Assembly: GCA_977017575.1 (NCBI GenBank) | Contig: CDRNVI010000102.1 | Location: 1-39,693 of the forward strand | Direction: 5' to 3' | Length of the DNA stretch: 39,693 nt | Source of the DNA: Paramoeba atlantica | Taxonomy: Eukaryota; Discosea | Shown here: in pieces, positions 1 through 8,345 of the stretch | Numbering within the stretch: the first letter of the stretch is position 1 | Layout: the number at the start of each line of letters is the position of its first letter | Notes under the pieces: model-generated | What the model was told of the DNA's origin: nothing | The model's input: the letters and a program-made list of their open reading frames with translations, nothing else | Databases searched by the model: none | Made by a program: the position numbers and the translations under genes

Positions 1-320
1 GGTCATGGTCGAGCAATTTTTTTCGAAAAAATTAGTTTTCGAAACAATACCGCAGAAGGGGTAGCCGGGGTCTTGCCGCGCATTGTACACCCCCCTACCC
101 GGGGGTGACGCCCCCGCGTATCCGCAGGACGGCTCCGCCAAGTTCGGATTTTTTCGGAAAAGAAATTTTGAAAAAAAATTCAACTTGGCGAAAAAAATGA
201 CAAAAAAGATATTTTTCCAAAATCGTTTCCCCTATTGTATTTTGATAGTTTGGGACCTACACTAGCTTTTTACCCGAAATTCGGCTATTTTTGGCTGTAA
301 TCGTTTCGTTTTCCAGGCTA
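1..320 (+). repeat. Block A of the inverted-repeat arm, direct copy, cut by the window edge
   Basis: This block recurs in the same orientation near 26447, 31087 and 35755, and inverted at about 3797-4063, 30190-30449, 34866-35115 and 39494 onward. It begins with GGTCATGGTCGAGC and contains a hairpin with CGCCAAGTT at 136-144 and AACTTGGCG at 182-190, plus the short palindrome TTTTTTCGAAAAAA. Only about 50 bp of block B follow (about 272-320) before palindrome P, so this arm has lost most of B. No gene is visible. It is read as the inner part of the left arm of a large element ending at 4211. Confidence 0.75.
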
Positions 321-443
321 AATTTTCTTTTTTAGGCTCTTCGTTAAACGCGGTGGTGGTTTTCAACTCGGAGAGCGTAGCATGAGTGACTTCTAAGTTG
401 AAAACAACCACCGCGTTTAACGAAGAGCCTAAAAAAGAAAATT
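321..443. repeat. Palindrome P, copy 1
   Basis: The arms 321-368 and 396-443 are 48-nt reverse complements with one mismatch around a 27-nt loop. The core arm contains GGCTCTTCGTTAAACGCGG. The same palindrome occurs at about 27013, 29759, 30801, 31676, 34428, 35468, 36344 and 39067, with half a copy at 3402. It always lies at the inner edge of block B. Confidence 0.85.
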
Positions 444-484
444 GTTAAGTTGTCAAGTTATTATTAAGCTTCAACAATTTAATA

Positions 485-2809
485 TTATTCCGTCCCCCGG
501 TTTAGAAGCCCCGCTCCACTACGACATTCCTTGGTGACTCTTATTGAGCGGACGGATGCATCTATGTAAATATGAGCTTCTTTATCTTTATTAGGAAATG
601 GGTCACTACCTTCCTCCAAGAATTGTAAATCATATGAGTTTTCTTTTTCGACAGCACGCTTACAGAGACTCTTCCATTGTGATGTTTTAACGCGAGTATA
701 ATCCGGCAGTGGCTCGAGTTTGTGATGCAAAGTATCACAGAGTTTTCGCCAGTGATCGCAATCTTGGGAGTATACTAGAGCCTCTTCCAGAGTTATCCCT
801 AAGTCCCTAATGCATGCCTCAGCTGGTGACATAGTGCGTGACGTTTCTCGGGATTTCCATTTCATGAGGTGCTTAAAAGTCAAGGAATGTCGGAGGATAT
901 GGCCAACAAGCTTTGCGCGGCTCACGCGGTGTACGGTTGAGAACTGTGGCGTTCCACAATACAGAGACTCCAGTGGGTAACAGTGCCCAAATTCACCCAG
1001 CTTCGCGTATTGACAAGCGAATCTCCGCATCAAATTGATTTCAACCTCAATTGAGCGAATCATGGAATTAGGGATCGTTATAGCAGCTGCTCCAAATGTG
1101 AGTATGGGGTATACCAGGCAGTCAAATAATCGTAATTTTGTCGCCGCGCTCAGTGGGGATTCCCAAATTCCTTTGAGTTTCCGAAACCCTGCCCACGTTA
1201 GTCGAAGCCTATCTCGCACAGAGGAGGAATCATTGTACGCGTCTTGCATATTCCCTAAGTAACGGTATTTGTCGACATATGGAATCTTGCCGAAAAAGTT
1301 AGTACGTAGATCGCGCGTCCTACCAGGAATTTTTCCAAAAGCCAACCAAGCAGTTTTATTCTGGCCAACAGCGATGTGTAAATTAGCTTGTTTCGCTTCC
1401 TGTGCGGTAGAGTCAATCATCTTTGAAAGTTCACCCTTTGTGGGGGCCAGCAGGGCAATGCCATCAGCATAGTTAATATCCCGCAACCTCACCTCTTTGA
1501 TTCCCCTGCTTTTGGTTCCGCTTGTTTCAAGAATAAGACCCAATGGTTTCGTATCTAGAGCTCTATATAGAATGCGATCCACCACAAGCACGAAGAGATA
1601 TGGCGCTAACACATCATCCTGGAGAATACCAGTTTCGATCGGAAAGCCATCCGTATTCCCGTGTGGCGTGCGAACAATCCCATTCAAACCGGTATAGATT
1701 GACATGATGGTTCTAGTAATCAAGGGTCCTACATGAAAAGCACGGAGTGCAGCTCTAATTGCCTGAAAAGAAACTGATGGGAAGGATTTAGCAAAGTCAA
1801 GAAACGCCACGGCAATTCCCGATTTATCTCTGGATGCTCGAGTCTTCGTTTCATTAAACAACAGCTGCGCCCCTGCAGTCGATCGTTCTGGTCGAAAACC
1901 AAATTGAGTCTCCCGAAGCACTGATTCAATCGAAGGCCGAATGAGCTGCAATATCATACTATTCATCAGTTTGACCACGCTGTTGGCAAGGCATATGGGG
2001 CGCCAATTATTGATTTGAGTGAGATCACTCTTTTTCGGAATTGGAACCTGTAGCACATTCTTCGAACAATCTGGAGCAACACCAGTTTCTGAAACATTAT
2101 TGATAAGATCAAGGTGTGTGCGCCGTAATTCTCCGTGTTCCACCATTATACTAAGCACTTCGGCGGCTATTTCATCAATTCCAGGGGCTTTATTTCTTGC
2201 TAGCCTAGAGGCTCCAATCTGAAGCTCTTCTTCGGTAAATAATTCATCTCTTATTGGAATCAATGATTTCCTCGCCTCGTCGAATTCGATGTCCGGGTTT
2301 CCCTGATCGTCGTTTCCTATGTTTGAAAAGAAATCGCGAACCACTTTCAAAGTCTCGTTCGTCGATGTAGTGTTGATACATAGGGTGTCGCGGTAAATGC
2401 CACATATGTTCCGCAATGTTCTCCACGGGTTTGCCCTGTTAGACCGAAGCCCTTTCTCTATCTCTGCACACTCCCGAGAAATTTGATCCTCGATATACTT
2501 CCCATGCGTTTCAACAAGTGTCTTGAAGTGTTCTGGTTTCCTGCTTTTCTGAAAGACATCTCGGAACTTCATCTCTTCTTTTGTCTCGTTTGAAAAGTGC
2601 ACTTTATCGCAAGGATCTTCTTGGAAAGTCTTTAGTTCATCGCTCTTGGACATCTTTTTGCATACGCTTTTCATAGTGTCAGATATCTTTTCCCAAGTTA
2701 CAACAGGTTCCTTTTGTATTGCCTCCCAAACTTTTTGCTGGAAAGTGACTCGATTCTTTTCATCACGTAATTTTATTAGGATAGTTTTAGGATAGTTGCA
2801 AGTCAGCAC
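485..2809 (-). CDS. LINE reverse transcriptase, 5'-truncated and catalytically altered (774 aa ORF)
   Basis: This open frame aligns along its length with residues about 421-1174 of the near-complete LINE at 9658-13182. It carries the RT fingers and palm: PIPKK at about 256-260, NWRPICLANS at 268-277, GFRPERSTAG at 304-313 and FLDFAKSF (motif A) at 336-343. Two catalytic motifs are changed: motif B reads ILQDDV instead of ILQGDV (residue 398), and motif C reads YADG instead of YADD (residue 450). The endonuclease domain is absent. Homology to the LINE begins at IKLRD, near base 2779, and the preceding residues come from a palindromic junction. The frame ends at the start of the RNase H domain (HIYIDASV at 746-753). 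It is probably dead as a polymerase although still open for 2.3 kb. It lies between arm blocks A/P on the left and B/P/A' on the right. Confidence 0.85.
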   Translation of the reverse strand: MLTCNYPKTILIKLRDEKNRVTFQQKVWEAIQKEPVVTWEKISDTMKSVCKKMSKSDELKTFQEDPCDKVHFSNETKEEMKFRDVFQKSRKPEHFKTLVETHGKYIEDQISRECAEIEKGLRSNRANPWRTLRNICGIYRDTLCINTTSTNETLKVVRDFFSNIGNDDQGNPDIEFDEARKSLIPIRDELFTEEELQIGASRLARNKAPGIDEIAAEVLSIMVEHGELRRTHLDLINNVSETGVAPDCSKNVLQVPIPKKSDLTQINNWRPICLANSVVKLMNSMILQLIRPSIESVLRETQFGFRPERSTAGAQLLFNETKTRASRDKSGIAVAFLDFAKSFPSVSFQAIRAALRAFHVGPLITRTIMSIYTGLNGIVRTPHGNTDGFPIETGILQDDVLAPYLFVLVVDRILYRALDTKPLGLILETSGTKSRGIKEVRLRDINYADGIALLAPTKGELSKMIDSTAQEAKQANLHIAVGQNKTAWLAFGKIPGRTRDLRTNFFGKIPYVDKYRYLGNMQDAYNDSSSVRDRLRLTWAGFRKLKGIWESPLSAATKLRLFDCLVYPILTFGAAAITIPNSMIRSIEVEINLMRRFACQYAKLGEFGHCYPLESLYCGTPQFSTVHRVSRAKLVGHILRHSLTFKHLMKWKSRETSRTMSPAEACIRDLGITLEEALVYSQDCDHWRKLCDTLHHKLEPLPDYTRVKTSQWKSLCKRAVEKENSYDLQFLEEGSDPFPNKDKEAHIYIDASVRSIRVTKECRSGAGLLNRGTE

Positions 2810-2845
2810 ATTCTATCTTATTGATAGAATGTGCTGACTTGCAAC
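2795..2845. repeat. Perfect 23-bp palindrome at the 5' end of the truncated LINE
   Basis: GTTGCAAGTCAGCACATTC and the bases after it (2795-2817) are repeated as an exact reverse complement at 2823-2845 around a 5-nt loop. The right arm plus its flank resembles the LINE endonuclease stretch encoding GCKSAHS (near 12335-12360) in normal LINE orientation, about 22 of 25 bases. The left arm is therefore an inverted duplicate of LINE sequence at the breakpoint. Confidence 0.8.
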
Positions 2846-3051
2846 CTATTGCCTTTTCGCGCGTTACGTCCAACAACAGTCCCTTTCAATTTGTAGCTCT
2901 CTGAATTCTGCCGAAACCCCCATTCTATTACGCATTCAGTGCCTTTCTCCCATTTCGCTACGGTGTTGTGAACTTGATCTGCTGATTTTGTGCTGTTGTT
3001 TAGCATCGCCATTTCTCCCTGATCAGCGTCGGAATCACTGTCTAGCGTCAT
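2818..3051 (-). CDS. Small acidic/basic ORF of unknown function
   Basis: From the ATG at 3051 this frame encodes about 77 residues. It is rich in Asp, Ser and Glu at the N-terminus (TLDSDSDADQ) and carries the segment WEKGTECVIEWGF further on. No family is recognised. The last residues come from the palindrome at 2795-2845, so the end is not original. Just upstream, at about 3073-3097, there is a 26-bp near match to the LINE endonuclease coding region at 4573-4597, in plus orientation. The ORF may be a scrap left by rearrangement and may not be a gene. Confidence 0.2.
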   Translation of the reverse strand: MTLDSDSDADQGEMAMLNNSTKSADQVHNTVAKWEKGTECVIEWGFRQNSESYKLKGTVVGRNARKGNRLQVSTFYQ

Positions 3052-3135
3052 TTGATCACGCTCACTTTCGGTGCCATTAACGCTCGTAGCGAACAAACGT
3101 CAAATCGTTCGCTCGTAACGAACTAACGTCCTCAA

Positions 3136-3470
3136 AATGACCCATTTTTGACCACAAAAGGTGAAAAAGTATTTTTCGGACCTAAAGGGGCATTTTTGTG
3201 TCGAAAGAATGGTATGGTTGGAGTCGCATTCTCTACCCAATACGTTCGGTAGGCTTCCATTCATGCCTACGAGTGATTTCCCACGCGCAAATGTCGGATT
3301 TAGTGCTCTGACAACAAAAATACGCGAAAATCACCCCATTTTTACCCGAAATTCGGCTATTTTTGGCTATAATCTTTCCATTTTCCTGGCCAATTTTCTT
3401 TTTTAGGCTCTTCGTTAAACGCAGCGGTAGTTTTCAACGCGAAGCGCGCAGCATGAGTGACTTCTAAGTC
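3136..3470 (+). repeat. Block B (direct) followed by half of palindrome P
   Basis: The sequence from CAAAATGACCCATTTTTGACC matches the array copies at about 26735-27008, 31410-31672 and 36075-36340. It ends with only the left arm of palindrome P (about 3402-3440) and the P loop, then diverges at about 3471. The open frames inside it on both strands (98 aa and 88 aa types) recur only because the DNA is repeated. Confidence 0.7.
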
Positions 3471-3796
3471 TCAACTACGTGAGTACATTCCGAAGGATAA
3501 CTGGATAGGTGGGCTTCGCTTCTAGAAGGTCACTAAGTGTGTTCGAATACTCTCCCTCCCCCAATCTTATCTCACTTTGCTTCTTCTTTCACTTTGCTTC
3601 TTCCACCTAGTTGCTTGCTCTTTCCTAGCCAAAGACGAAGGGCTAGCCGAGCTACTCCCATCCTCCTCTTCCTCCTACTAATACGAAGATCAGAATATTA
3701 GGTTCCTCTATAATATGTAAACTTCTGGTTGCAACTTCTGCGTTCGGAATATTATGTAAAAGTGAACATTCTTTAATAGTCCAGGTGGGTTCCAAG
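3471..3796. other. Unassigned 0.33 kb, pyrimidine-rich then AT-rich
   Basis: No gene or repeat from elsewhere in the window is recognised. There are runs of CTT/TCC (CACTTTGCTTCTTC is repeated at about 3586-3600) and then AT-rich DNA with two copies of a short ATAATATGTAAA/ATATTATGTAAA motif. Confidence 0.4.
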
Positions 3797-4211
3797 CTAG
3801 TGTAGGTCCCAAACTATCAAAATACAATAGGGGAAACGATTTTGGAAAAATATTTTTTTTGTCATTTTTTTCGCCAAGTTGAATTTTTTTTCAAAAAATT
3901 TTTTCCGAAAAAATCTGAACTTGGCGGACCCGTCCTGCGGATACGCGGGGGGGTCACCCCCGGGTAGGGGGGTGGAAAATGCGCGCCAAGACCCCGGCTA
4001 CCCTTTCTGCGGTTTTTTTTCGAAAACTAATTTTTTCGAAAAAATTTGCTCGACCATGACCCCCCCTGGACCCCCCCCTGGACTCCCCCCATGGACCCCC
4101 CATTTTTTTCAAATTTTTTTTTCAGTTTTGGACCACCGGAGCCCCCTTTTATATTTTTTTCTTCTATTATATTACTGTGTTCCCCTTTATATTTTCACTG
4201 TTTTTGTTCAC
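3797..4211 (-). repeat. Inverted arm blocks A' and C', right terminus of the left-hand element
   Basis: Bases 3797-4063 are the reverse complement of block A at 1-270. Bases 4064-4211 are the reverse complement of block C (C-rich runs, then TTTTATAT...TGTTCAC). The terminus GTTCAC at 4206-4211 matches the ends at 30594-30599 and 35261-35266. The element from before base 1 to 4211 therefore has the same ends as the tandem-array element but carries a different cargo. Confidence 0.75.
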
Positions 4212-4454
4212 TTTTTTTTTCAATAATCGAGTGTAGAGCGGTAGTTTTACAACCACCGCAATAGTGAGTATTGAACCGCTTGCTATAACGGTATGGCAAA
4301 AGTGAATATAGAACCGCTTGCTAAGGTCTGGAAAGTTAGCGAGCGAATCATGTCCGCACACTTTCCGATGGAAGATGGTGTCGGAACACTGGTTAATATA
4401 CATATAACCTAAGAAAGAGGAAGAAAGAGGAAGAAAATAAGAGATTCTATAAGG
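4212..4454. other. Unassigned spacer with short repeats
   Basis: No gene is seen. There is a short imperfect hairpin (GCGGTAGTTTTACAACCACCGC spans 4238-4259) and a direct repeat, GAACCGCTTGCT, at about 4273 and 4311. A purine-rich stretch (AGAAAGAGGAAGAAAGAGG) precedes the LINE fragment. Confidence 0.4.
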
Positions 4455-5117
4455 GATTCTTCGGAAGATGTTTCTACCGCGTTTTACGGAGAACTGACTT
4501 CTTTGTGTCAACAATTACAGGCCAGTAACCCGCGTCGCCCTATTCTTGTCATGGGGGATTTTAATTCGCCGTTAACGCTCGTAACGAACAAACGTTTAGA
4601 TCCCCCAGCGGTTGCTAGATTTCGTGGGCTTTTATGCTCGATTGGGTATAAATCTGCACACAGCAAATTTTTCTCGCCTATGAGCAGCAGTGATGCCGGA
4701 GATCCAGATACTGTGTTTGAGGAGGCACGGATTTCACACATTCCAAGAGATGACTCCCCGTTTAATCGCCATGAACTTGAAACCAGCGTGCTACGTCTAG
4801 CTAAGAACAAATCTCTTGGAAAGGATCAAATACCTGTAGAAGTGCTGCTCGCCATCACAGAATATGAACCACTGAAAGAATATCTGCTTCGTGTGCTCAA
4901 TGCAGTTTATGAAACCGGGGTAGCGCCCGATTCTTGGAAGGAAGTACTCCAAGTCCCTATTCCCAAGAAGGGTGACCTCAGCCAAATATAGAATTGGCGC
5001 CCTATATGCCTAGTAAATACCATCGTCAAATTAATGAACATGATGATCCTCGAGCGTATACGTCCATCTACCGAGCTTGTACTCCGAGAAAATCAGTTTG
5101 GTTTCCGGCCAGACCGC
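4455..5117 (+). pseudogene. LINE fragment: endonuclease C-terminal part fused to RT fingers
   Basis: The frame reads RDSSEDVSTAFYGEL and then ILVMGDFNSPLTLV, which is the GDFN catalytic motif of an APE endonuclease with its Asp intact. After KSAHSKFF it jumps to DPDTVFEEAR, which aligns about 290 residues further along the full LINE, so an internal deletion of about 0.87 kb is inferred. RT blocks follow: DSWKEVLQVPIPKKGDLSQI, an in-frame TAG at 4989-4991, then NWRPICLVN and QFGFRPDR. It stops at about 5117, where SINE1 begins. The orientation and the motif reached fit with the RT piece at 7354-8262 being its continuation. Confidence 0.8.
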
Positions 5118-5540
5118 GGTGCGGGCGTAGTTGGTAGACGGTGGGCCTTACAACCTGCAGGTTGGGGGTTTGATTCCCGCTATCGACAAAACTCGTAACC
5201 TGGCGGCCTCACTAAAAAGGGAAAGCGATCAGGAGTGCCTTCAAGGCCCACACCCAACCCCGCTCACCTGGAGGACCGACCCGGACCCGCAGAGCTGAAC
5301 CAGGCTCCAGCGCAGCCGCTAAATTGCGAGCTGCCTACGCAAAGGAGGCTTGAGACACAGCCTACACGATGCAACGGGGTTGGACGCCCGTCCTGGTAGC
5401 TACGGTTGGGTAGCCGTGCTCGGGCCGCAAGGCGTCGAGTGCCGTCTGGGAAGGGAGTAGCAAGACAATAAAGGTCGGTGACCTGAGACTCTACCCTAAC
5501 GGTTGGCGCTGCAGAGCCCTCCGTGTTCTTCTTCTTCTTC
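5117..5540 (+). mobile_element. tRNA-derived SINE (SINE1), copy 1
   Basis: The head contains an A-box-like GGGCGTAGTTGG and a B-box GGTTTGATTCC (10 of 11 to the Pol III consensus), ending ATCGACA like a tRNA 3' end. A body of about 330 bp follows, collinear with the copy at 17308-17712, including CTCACTAAAAAGGGAAAGCG and CTACCCTAACGGTTGGCGC. The 3' end is a simple repeat, (TTC)n at about 5526-5540. It sits directly after the LINE motif GFRPDR, so it probably inserted into that LINE. Confidence 0.8.
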
Positions 5541-5607
5541 TTCCGCTTTTCCGGTGAACTATAGATCCGGCATTCAGAAATCGTTTTCCGGCCTCCACCT
5601 CCTTGTA
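5541..5607. other. Short unassigned spacer
   Basis: About 70 bp with no gene. It contains TCCGG-rich sequence and the short inverted pair CCTTGTAAGTAGTACAAGG at about 5602-5620, which overlaps the start of S2. Confidence 0.3.
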
Positions 5608-5990
5608 AGTAGTACAAGGTCTTATTGAGGGAGATACGGAGTATCTAACTCGCTTAATAAGGTTAATTCCAAAACTTGAATGAATGCCCCTCAAAGAAGC
5701 GAGAGATCGAGTTTTTTTCAAAATTTTAAAACGTAGCAGTAGCTCATTAGATGAACTCATTAATACTCGAAAAATCATCTACAACGACCTCATTTCCCAA
5801 ATTGTAGAACACTTTTGGTAAAAAAAAGTGCGTCTGCAAAGGTCTGCGATACGACAAACTGGTTGACTAAGGAGAGTCCTTTGAGTAGTCCAGTTGGTAA
5901 AGGGGTTCCATTTTGACGCTGGATGTCCGCGGTTCGATTCCCGGCATCGACATTTTTGAACAAAAAAAATTATATGCTCAAAATCGCAGT
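5608..5990 (+). mobile_element. S2 repeat with internal tRNA-like Pol III promoter, short form
   Basis: This copy begins TTATTGAGGGAGATACGG and is about 380 bp. It is repeated inverted at 14547-14884 and, with an internal deletion, at 26105-26368. A tRNA-like segment lies near its 3' end and is followed by about 40 bp of AT-rich DNA. Unlike the other two copies it has no minisatellite attached. The part before the tRNA-like segment can be read as the end of a protein (KILKRSSSSLDEL, later ISQIVEHFW then a stop). The 4 bases TGAA shift the frame at about 5682 relative to the 26-kb copy. Confidence 0.7.
5886..5941 (+). promoter_or_regulatory. Pol III type-2 promoter boxes of S2
   Basis: TAGTCCAGTTGG (5886-5897) fits the A-box consensus and GGTTCGATTCC (5931-5941) fits the B-box consensus exactly, 33 bp apart, as in tRNA genes. 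The acceptor stem does not pair: the 3' side CATCGAC has no 5' partner. The anticodon stem is also poor, so this is a tRNA-like remnant and not a working tRNA. Inverted copies of the boxes are at 14563-14618 and 26115-26170. Confidence 0.65.
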
Positions 5991-6135
5991 CAATGAGGCA
6001 TATTTTTCCTCATCTGTGCTGCTCAACTAGGATAGCAATGTATCAGAGGCATCGATTTTGTCTCTTGTTCCTCTATCGAAAGTTGAGCAAAACGAAGACA
6101 TTCTTTTAGAAAAAGAGTTCTCGCTCCAAGAAGCA

Positions 6136-7074
6136 ATGTATTCTGATAGCGTATTACCCTGCACAAAAGAAGGGGAATCGGGTAAAAAGACAATTCTACG
6201 CAGTGACCAATTCTCAGAACAGAGTGAACGAAATTTACAAGACAGAAAGAGTAAATTGCATGAACTTAATGTCCGTGCACAGCACTCAAGAAAGAAATGT
6301 CATGATTTTTTCTCGGCGGAACACCACACTACAACACTTTCCCGAACATTGTTGGCACCTTATCCTTCCTTTGAAGCCTCAAGGATATTAGACTACTTGT
6401 TTTTGGGATCATATACAGATGCGATGAACTTAAAAGCTCTTCAAGCATTGGGAATAACGCATATACTTAATGTTGCTAAAGAATGTGATAATAATTCTTT
6501 TTCTTTAGCATTACGCGATCTAAACAGAAAGCAATTGACTCGTTCACAGGTATTTCCAGATCAAATACAAATCACGCATCATGACGCACGTGAGGTTTCC
6601 CGTTTGCTGGGAACATCTGAAGCATACAGGAACGATATTGACACTTCCTATGATCATATACATTCTTGTCTTCCTGCTCCTGACAGACTTGATGGTATAT
6701 TGGCAAAATCATGGCAACTGACGCAAGATATTCATAATGCCCTTTCTCATTCTATAACTTTTCTTCAACTTGGAATACAAGACAAGCACGCGGAAGATAT
6801 CACACGATTGTTTCTTCCTAGTATTTTTTTTATTAATCGCACTCGTCAATCGGGCGGTAAAGTTCTTATTCACTGTCATCGCGGCATCAGTCGTTCTCCT
6901 GCTGTTGTTCTCTCATATCTTATTCATGAATTTCACTTGACTCTTGAACAAGCCATGAACCATATAGAATCCCGTAGGGCACAAATATGTCCGAATCTTT
7001 CTTTCATTTTAGCCCTTGAGGATTGGCGCCTTCGAAACAAATGCACAGCATCAAATTTCGAAGTTTTTACTTAA
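6136..7074 (+). CDS. Dual-specificity protein phosphatase-like protein
   Basis: The protein is a cysteine-dependent phosphatase predicted to remove phosphate from Ser/Thr/Tyr side chains. From the first in-frame ATG (6136) it is 312 aa; an in-frame stop lies upstream at 6028. The frame could begin earlier only by a non-ATG codon. The entry segment ILDYLFLGSYTDAMNL and then ITHILNVAKEC match the start of the DSP fold. The signature VLIHCHRGISRSPAVVLSYL has the HCxxGxxRS loop, with Cys at residue 247 and Arg at 253 counted from the ATG. The tail RRAQICPNLSFILAL is also typical. About 125 residues separate the two halves, far more than the usual 35-50, so the fold carries a large insert (about residues 120-235) that includes Asp-rich and His-rich stretches. 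No intron is visible. The neighbours are all repeats: S2 ends about 150 bp upstream and LINE pieces lie on both sides. It could be a host gene or a moved copy; no poly(A) tail follows the stop. Confidence 0.85.
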   Translation: MYSDSVLPCTKEGESGKKTILRSDQFSEQSERNLQDRKSKLHELNVRAQHSRKKCHDFFSAEHHTTTLSRTLLAPYPSFEASRILDYLFLGSYTDAMNLKALQALGITHILNVAKECDNNSFSLALRDLNRKQLTRSQVFPDQIQITHHDAREVSRLLGTSEAYRNDIDTSYDHIHSCLPAPDRLDGILAKSWQLTQDIHNALSHSITFLQLGIQDKHAEDITRLFLPSIFFINRTRQSGGKVLIHCHRGISRSPAVVLSYLIHEFHLTLEQAMNHIESRRAQICPNLSFILALEDWRLRNKCTASNFEVFT

Positions 7075-7353
7075 AGGGGTGGGGTACGTCTACACTCGAA
7101 AGTATGTACACAGTCGCTGGAGGTCGCTGACAGTCACTGACAATGGCCTGACAGTCGCTGGAAGTCAGGATGACTAGAAATAGGTCGGAGCGCCGGAGTA
7201 CTACCAGGAATTCAAACCTGCTGTACCCCCCGTTTTTAAAACTCATTTTATTCATAGTCTAACTAGTATTTTAGTATAAACTTTTAAACCCCCTGTACAA
7301 TTATTAGTCCACTTTTTTATTAAACCCCATTCCGGTTTACACCCCCGCCAGAA
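7075..7353. other. Non-coding spacer with short imperfect repeats
   Basis: No gene is seen. Bases 7110-7170 contain three or four imperfect copies of a GACAGTCRCTG-type unit. The rest is AT-rich with two TTAAACCCC motifs (about 7285 and 7322). Confidence 0.4.
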
Positions 7354-8262
7354 AGTACTCCCTTTGGTATGACAAAAGAATTTCCTATTCGAACGGGAAT
7401 TCTGCAGGGCGATGTCCTTGCGTCTTATATTTTTGTCCTTGTTTTAGATCGCATTCTCTATCAGGCTTTAGATCGCAATGCAAGTGGTATGCTCATGAGA
7501 AGCGAGGGGACTAGGAGTCGTGGTATTAAGGAATTCCGGATGTCAGACGTTGGCTACGCAGACGATGTGGCTCTTGTGTCCTCATCTGCGGAGGGTTTGT
7601 TGGGTATGGTGGGATCAACAGCAAGGGAAGCAGCACCTGCAAGCTTGCGCCTTGCCGTAAGAGAATCTAAGGCCGCGTGGATGACGTTTGGGAAACCTTC
7701 AGGCGCAGATCTTAGTCTTAGCTCAAATTATTGTGGCGCACTTCCAAAGGTACCAAAGTACAGACATCTTAGAAACGTCCAAGGAGGACAGGGAACCATT
7801 AAAGATAGGCTGAGGTTGGCATGGGCAGATTTTACAAAGCTTCGGGGTATTTGGGTAGCCCCACTTAAACCTTCTACAAATCTTAGATTGTTTGATGCTC
7901 TCGTGTACCCGGTTCTAAACTTTGGCTCGGGGGCTCTCTCGGTTTCCTCTAAAGACGCTACGGTGCATTGACGTACAGGTAAACGTCATGCGGAGAACGG
8001 CATGCAATACCGGTCGGTTGGGTGAATTCGGCAAGTGCTATCCCAATTGCGCGTTGTGGACACCCCGAAGTTTTCTACGATCCACAAAATAAGCCGAGCA
8101 AAATTAGTTGGTCGTTTACTTCGCCACAGCACCTCTTATAAGGAGCTTCTCCTCTGGAATGGAAGAGAAAAGTCGCGTAAGCTTTCAGCGGCCGAAGAAT
8201 GTATTCGTGACTTGGGAATCACGCTCGAAGAGGCCCTTGCATTTTCGCACGATTACAAAAAC
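7354..8262 (+). pseudogene. LINE RT fragment: motif B to connection region
   Basis: Homology starts at TPFGMTKEFPIRTGILQGD (motif B) and continues through GYADDVALV (motif C, intact) and AWMTFGK to SRAKLVGRLLRH and CIRDLGITLEEALAFSHD. The longest open stretch is 7369-7971. Two frame changes follow: one frame reads LRCIDVQVNVMRR to EFGKCYP, and another reads TPKFSTIHKISRA from about 8050. RNase H is absent; homology ends at about 8262. It probably belongs to the same LINE as 4455-5117, with about 85 residues of RT missing between them. Confidence 0.8.
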
Positions 8263-8303
8263 GTGCCCGTCTTTTTCATTTTGCTAGCCCTTCCTTTCTT
8301 TTC

Positions 8304-8345
8304 CCGGAAACGGGCGTATTCTTACATTTAAATGCCCGTTTCCGG
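8304..8345. repeat. 12-bp perfect hairpin
   Basis: CCGGAAACGGGC (8304-8315) pairs with GCCCGTTTCCGG (8334-8345) around an 18-nt AT-rich loop. It lies about 40 bp after the end of the LINE fragment. No poly-T run follows, so a terminator role is not supported. Confidence 0.7.

Noticed and set aside
3161-3406. A 98-aa-type ORF (MKKYFSDLKGHFCVERM...) seen again in the array, with an antisense 88-aa ORF
   Set aside because: Both strands of block B are open at once, and the frames persist only because the DNA repeats are nearly identical. No family, no start context and no sign of coding selection.
5886-5953. Functional tRNA gene
   Set aside because: The A and B boxes fit, but the acceptor stem does not pair and the anticodon loop is too long; copies occur as a dispersed repeat.
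8304-8345. Helitron 3' terminal hairpin
   Set aside because: The 18-nt loop is long for a Helitron end, no convincing CTRR end follows, and the nearby Helitron is about 10 kb away.
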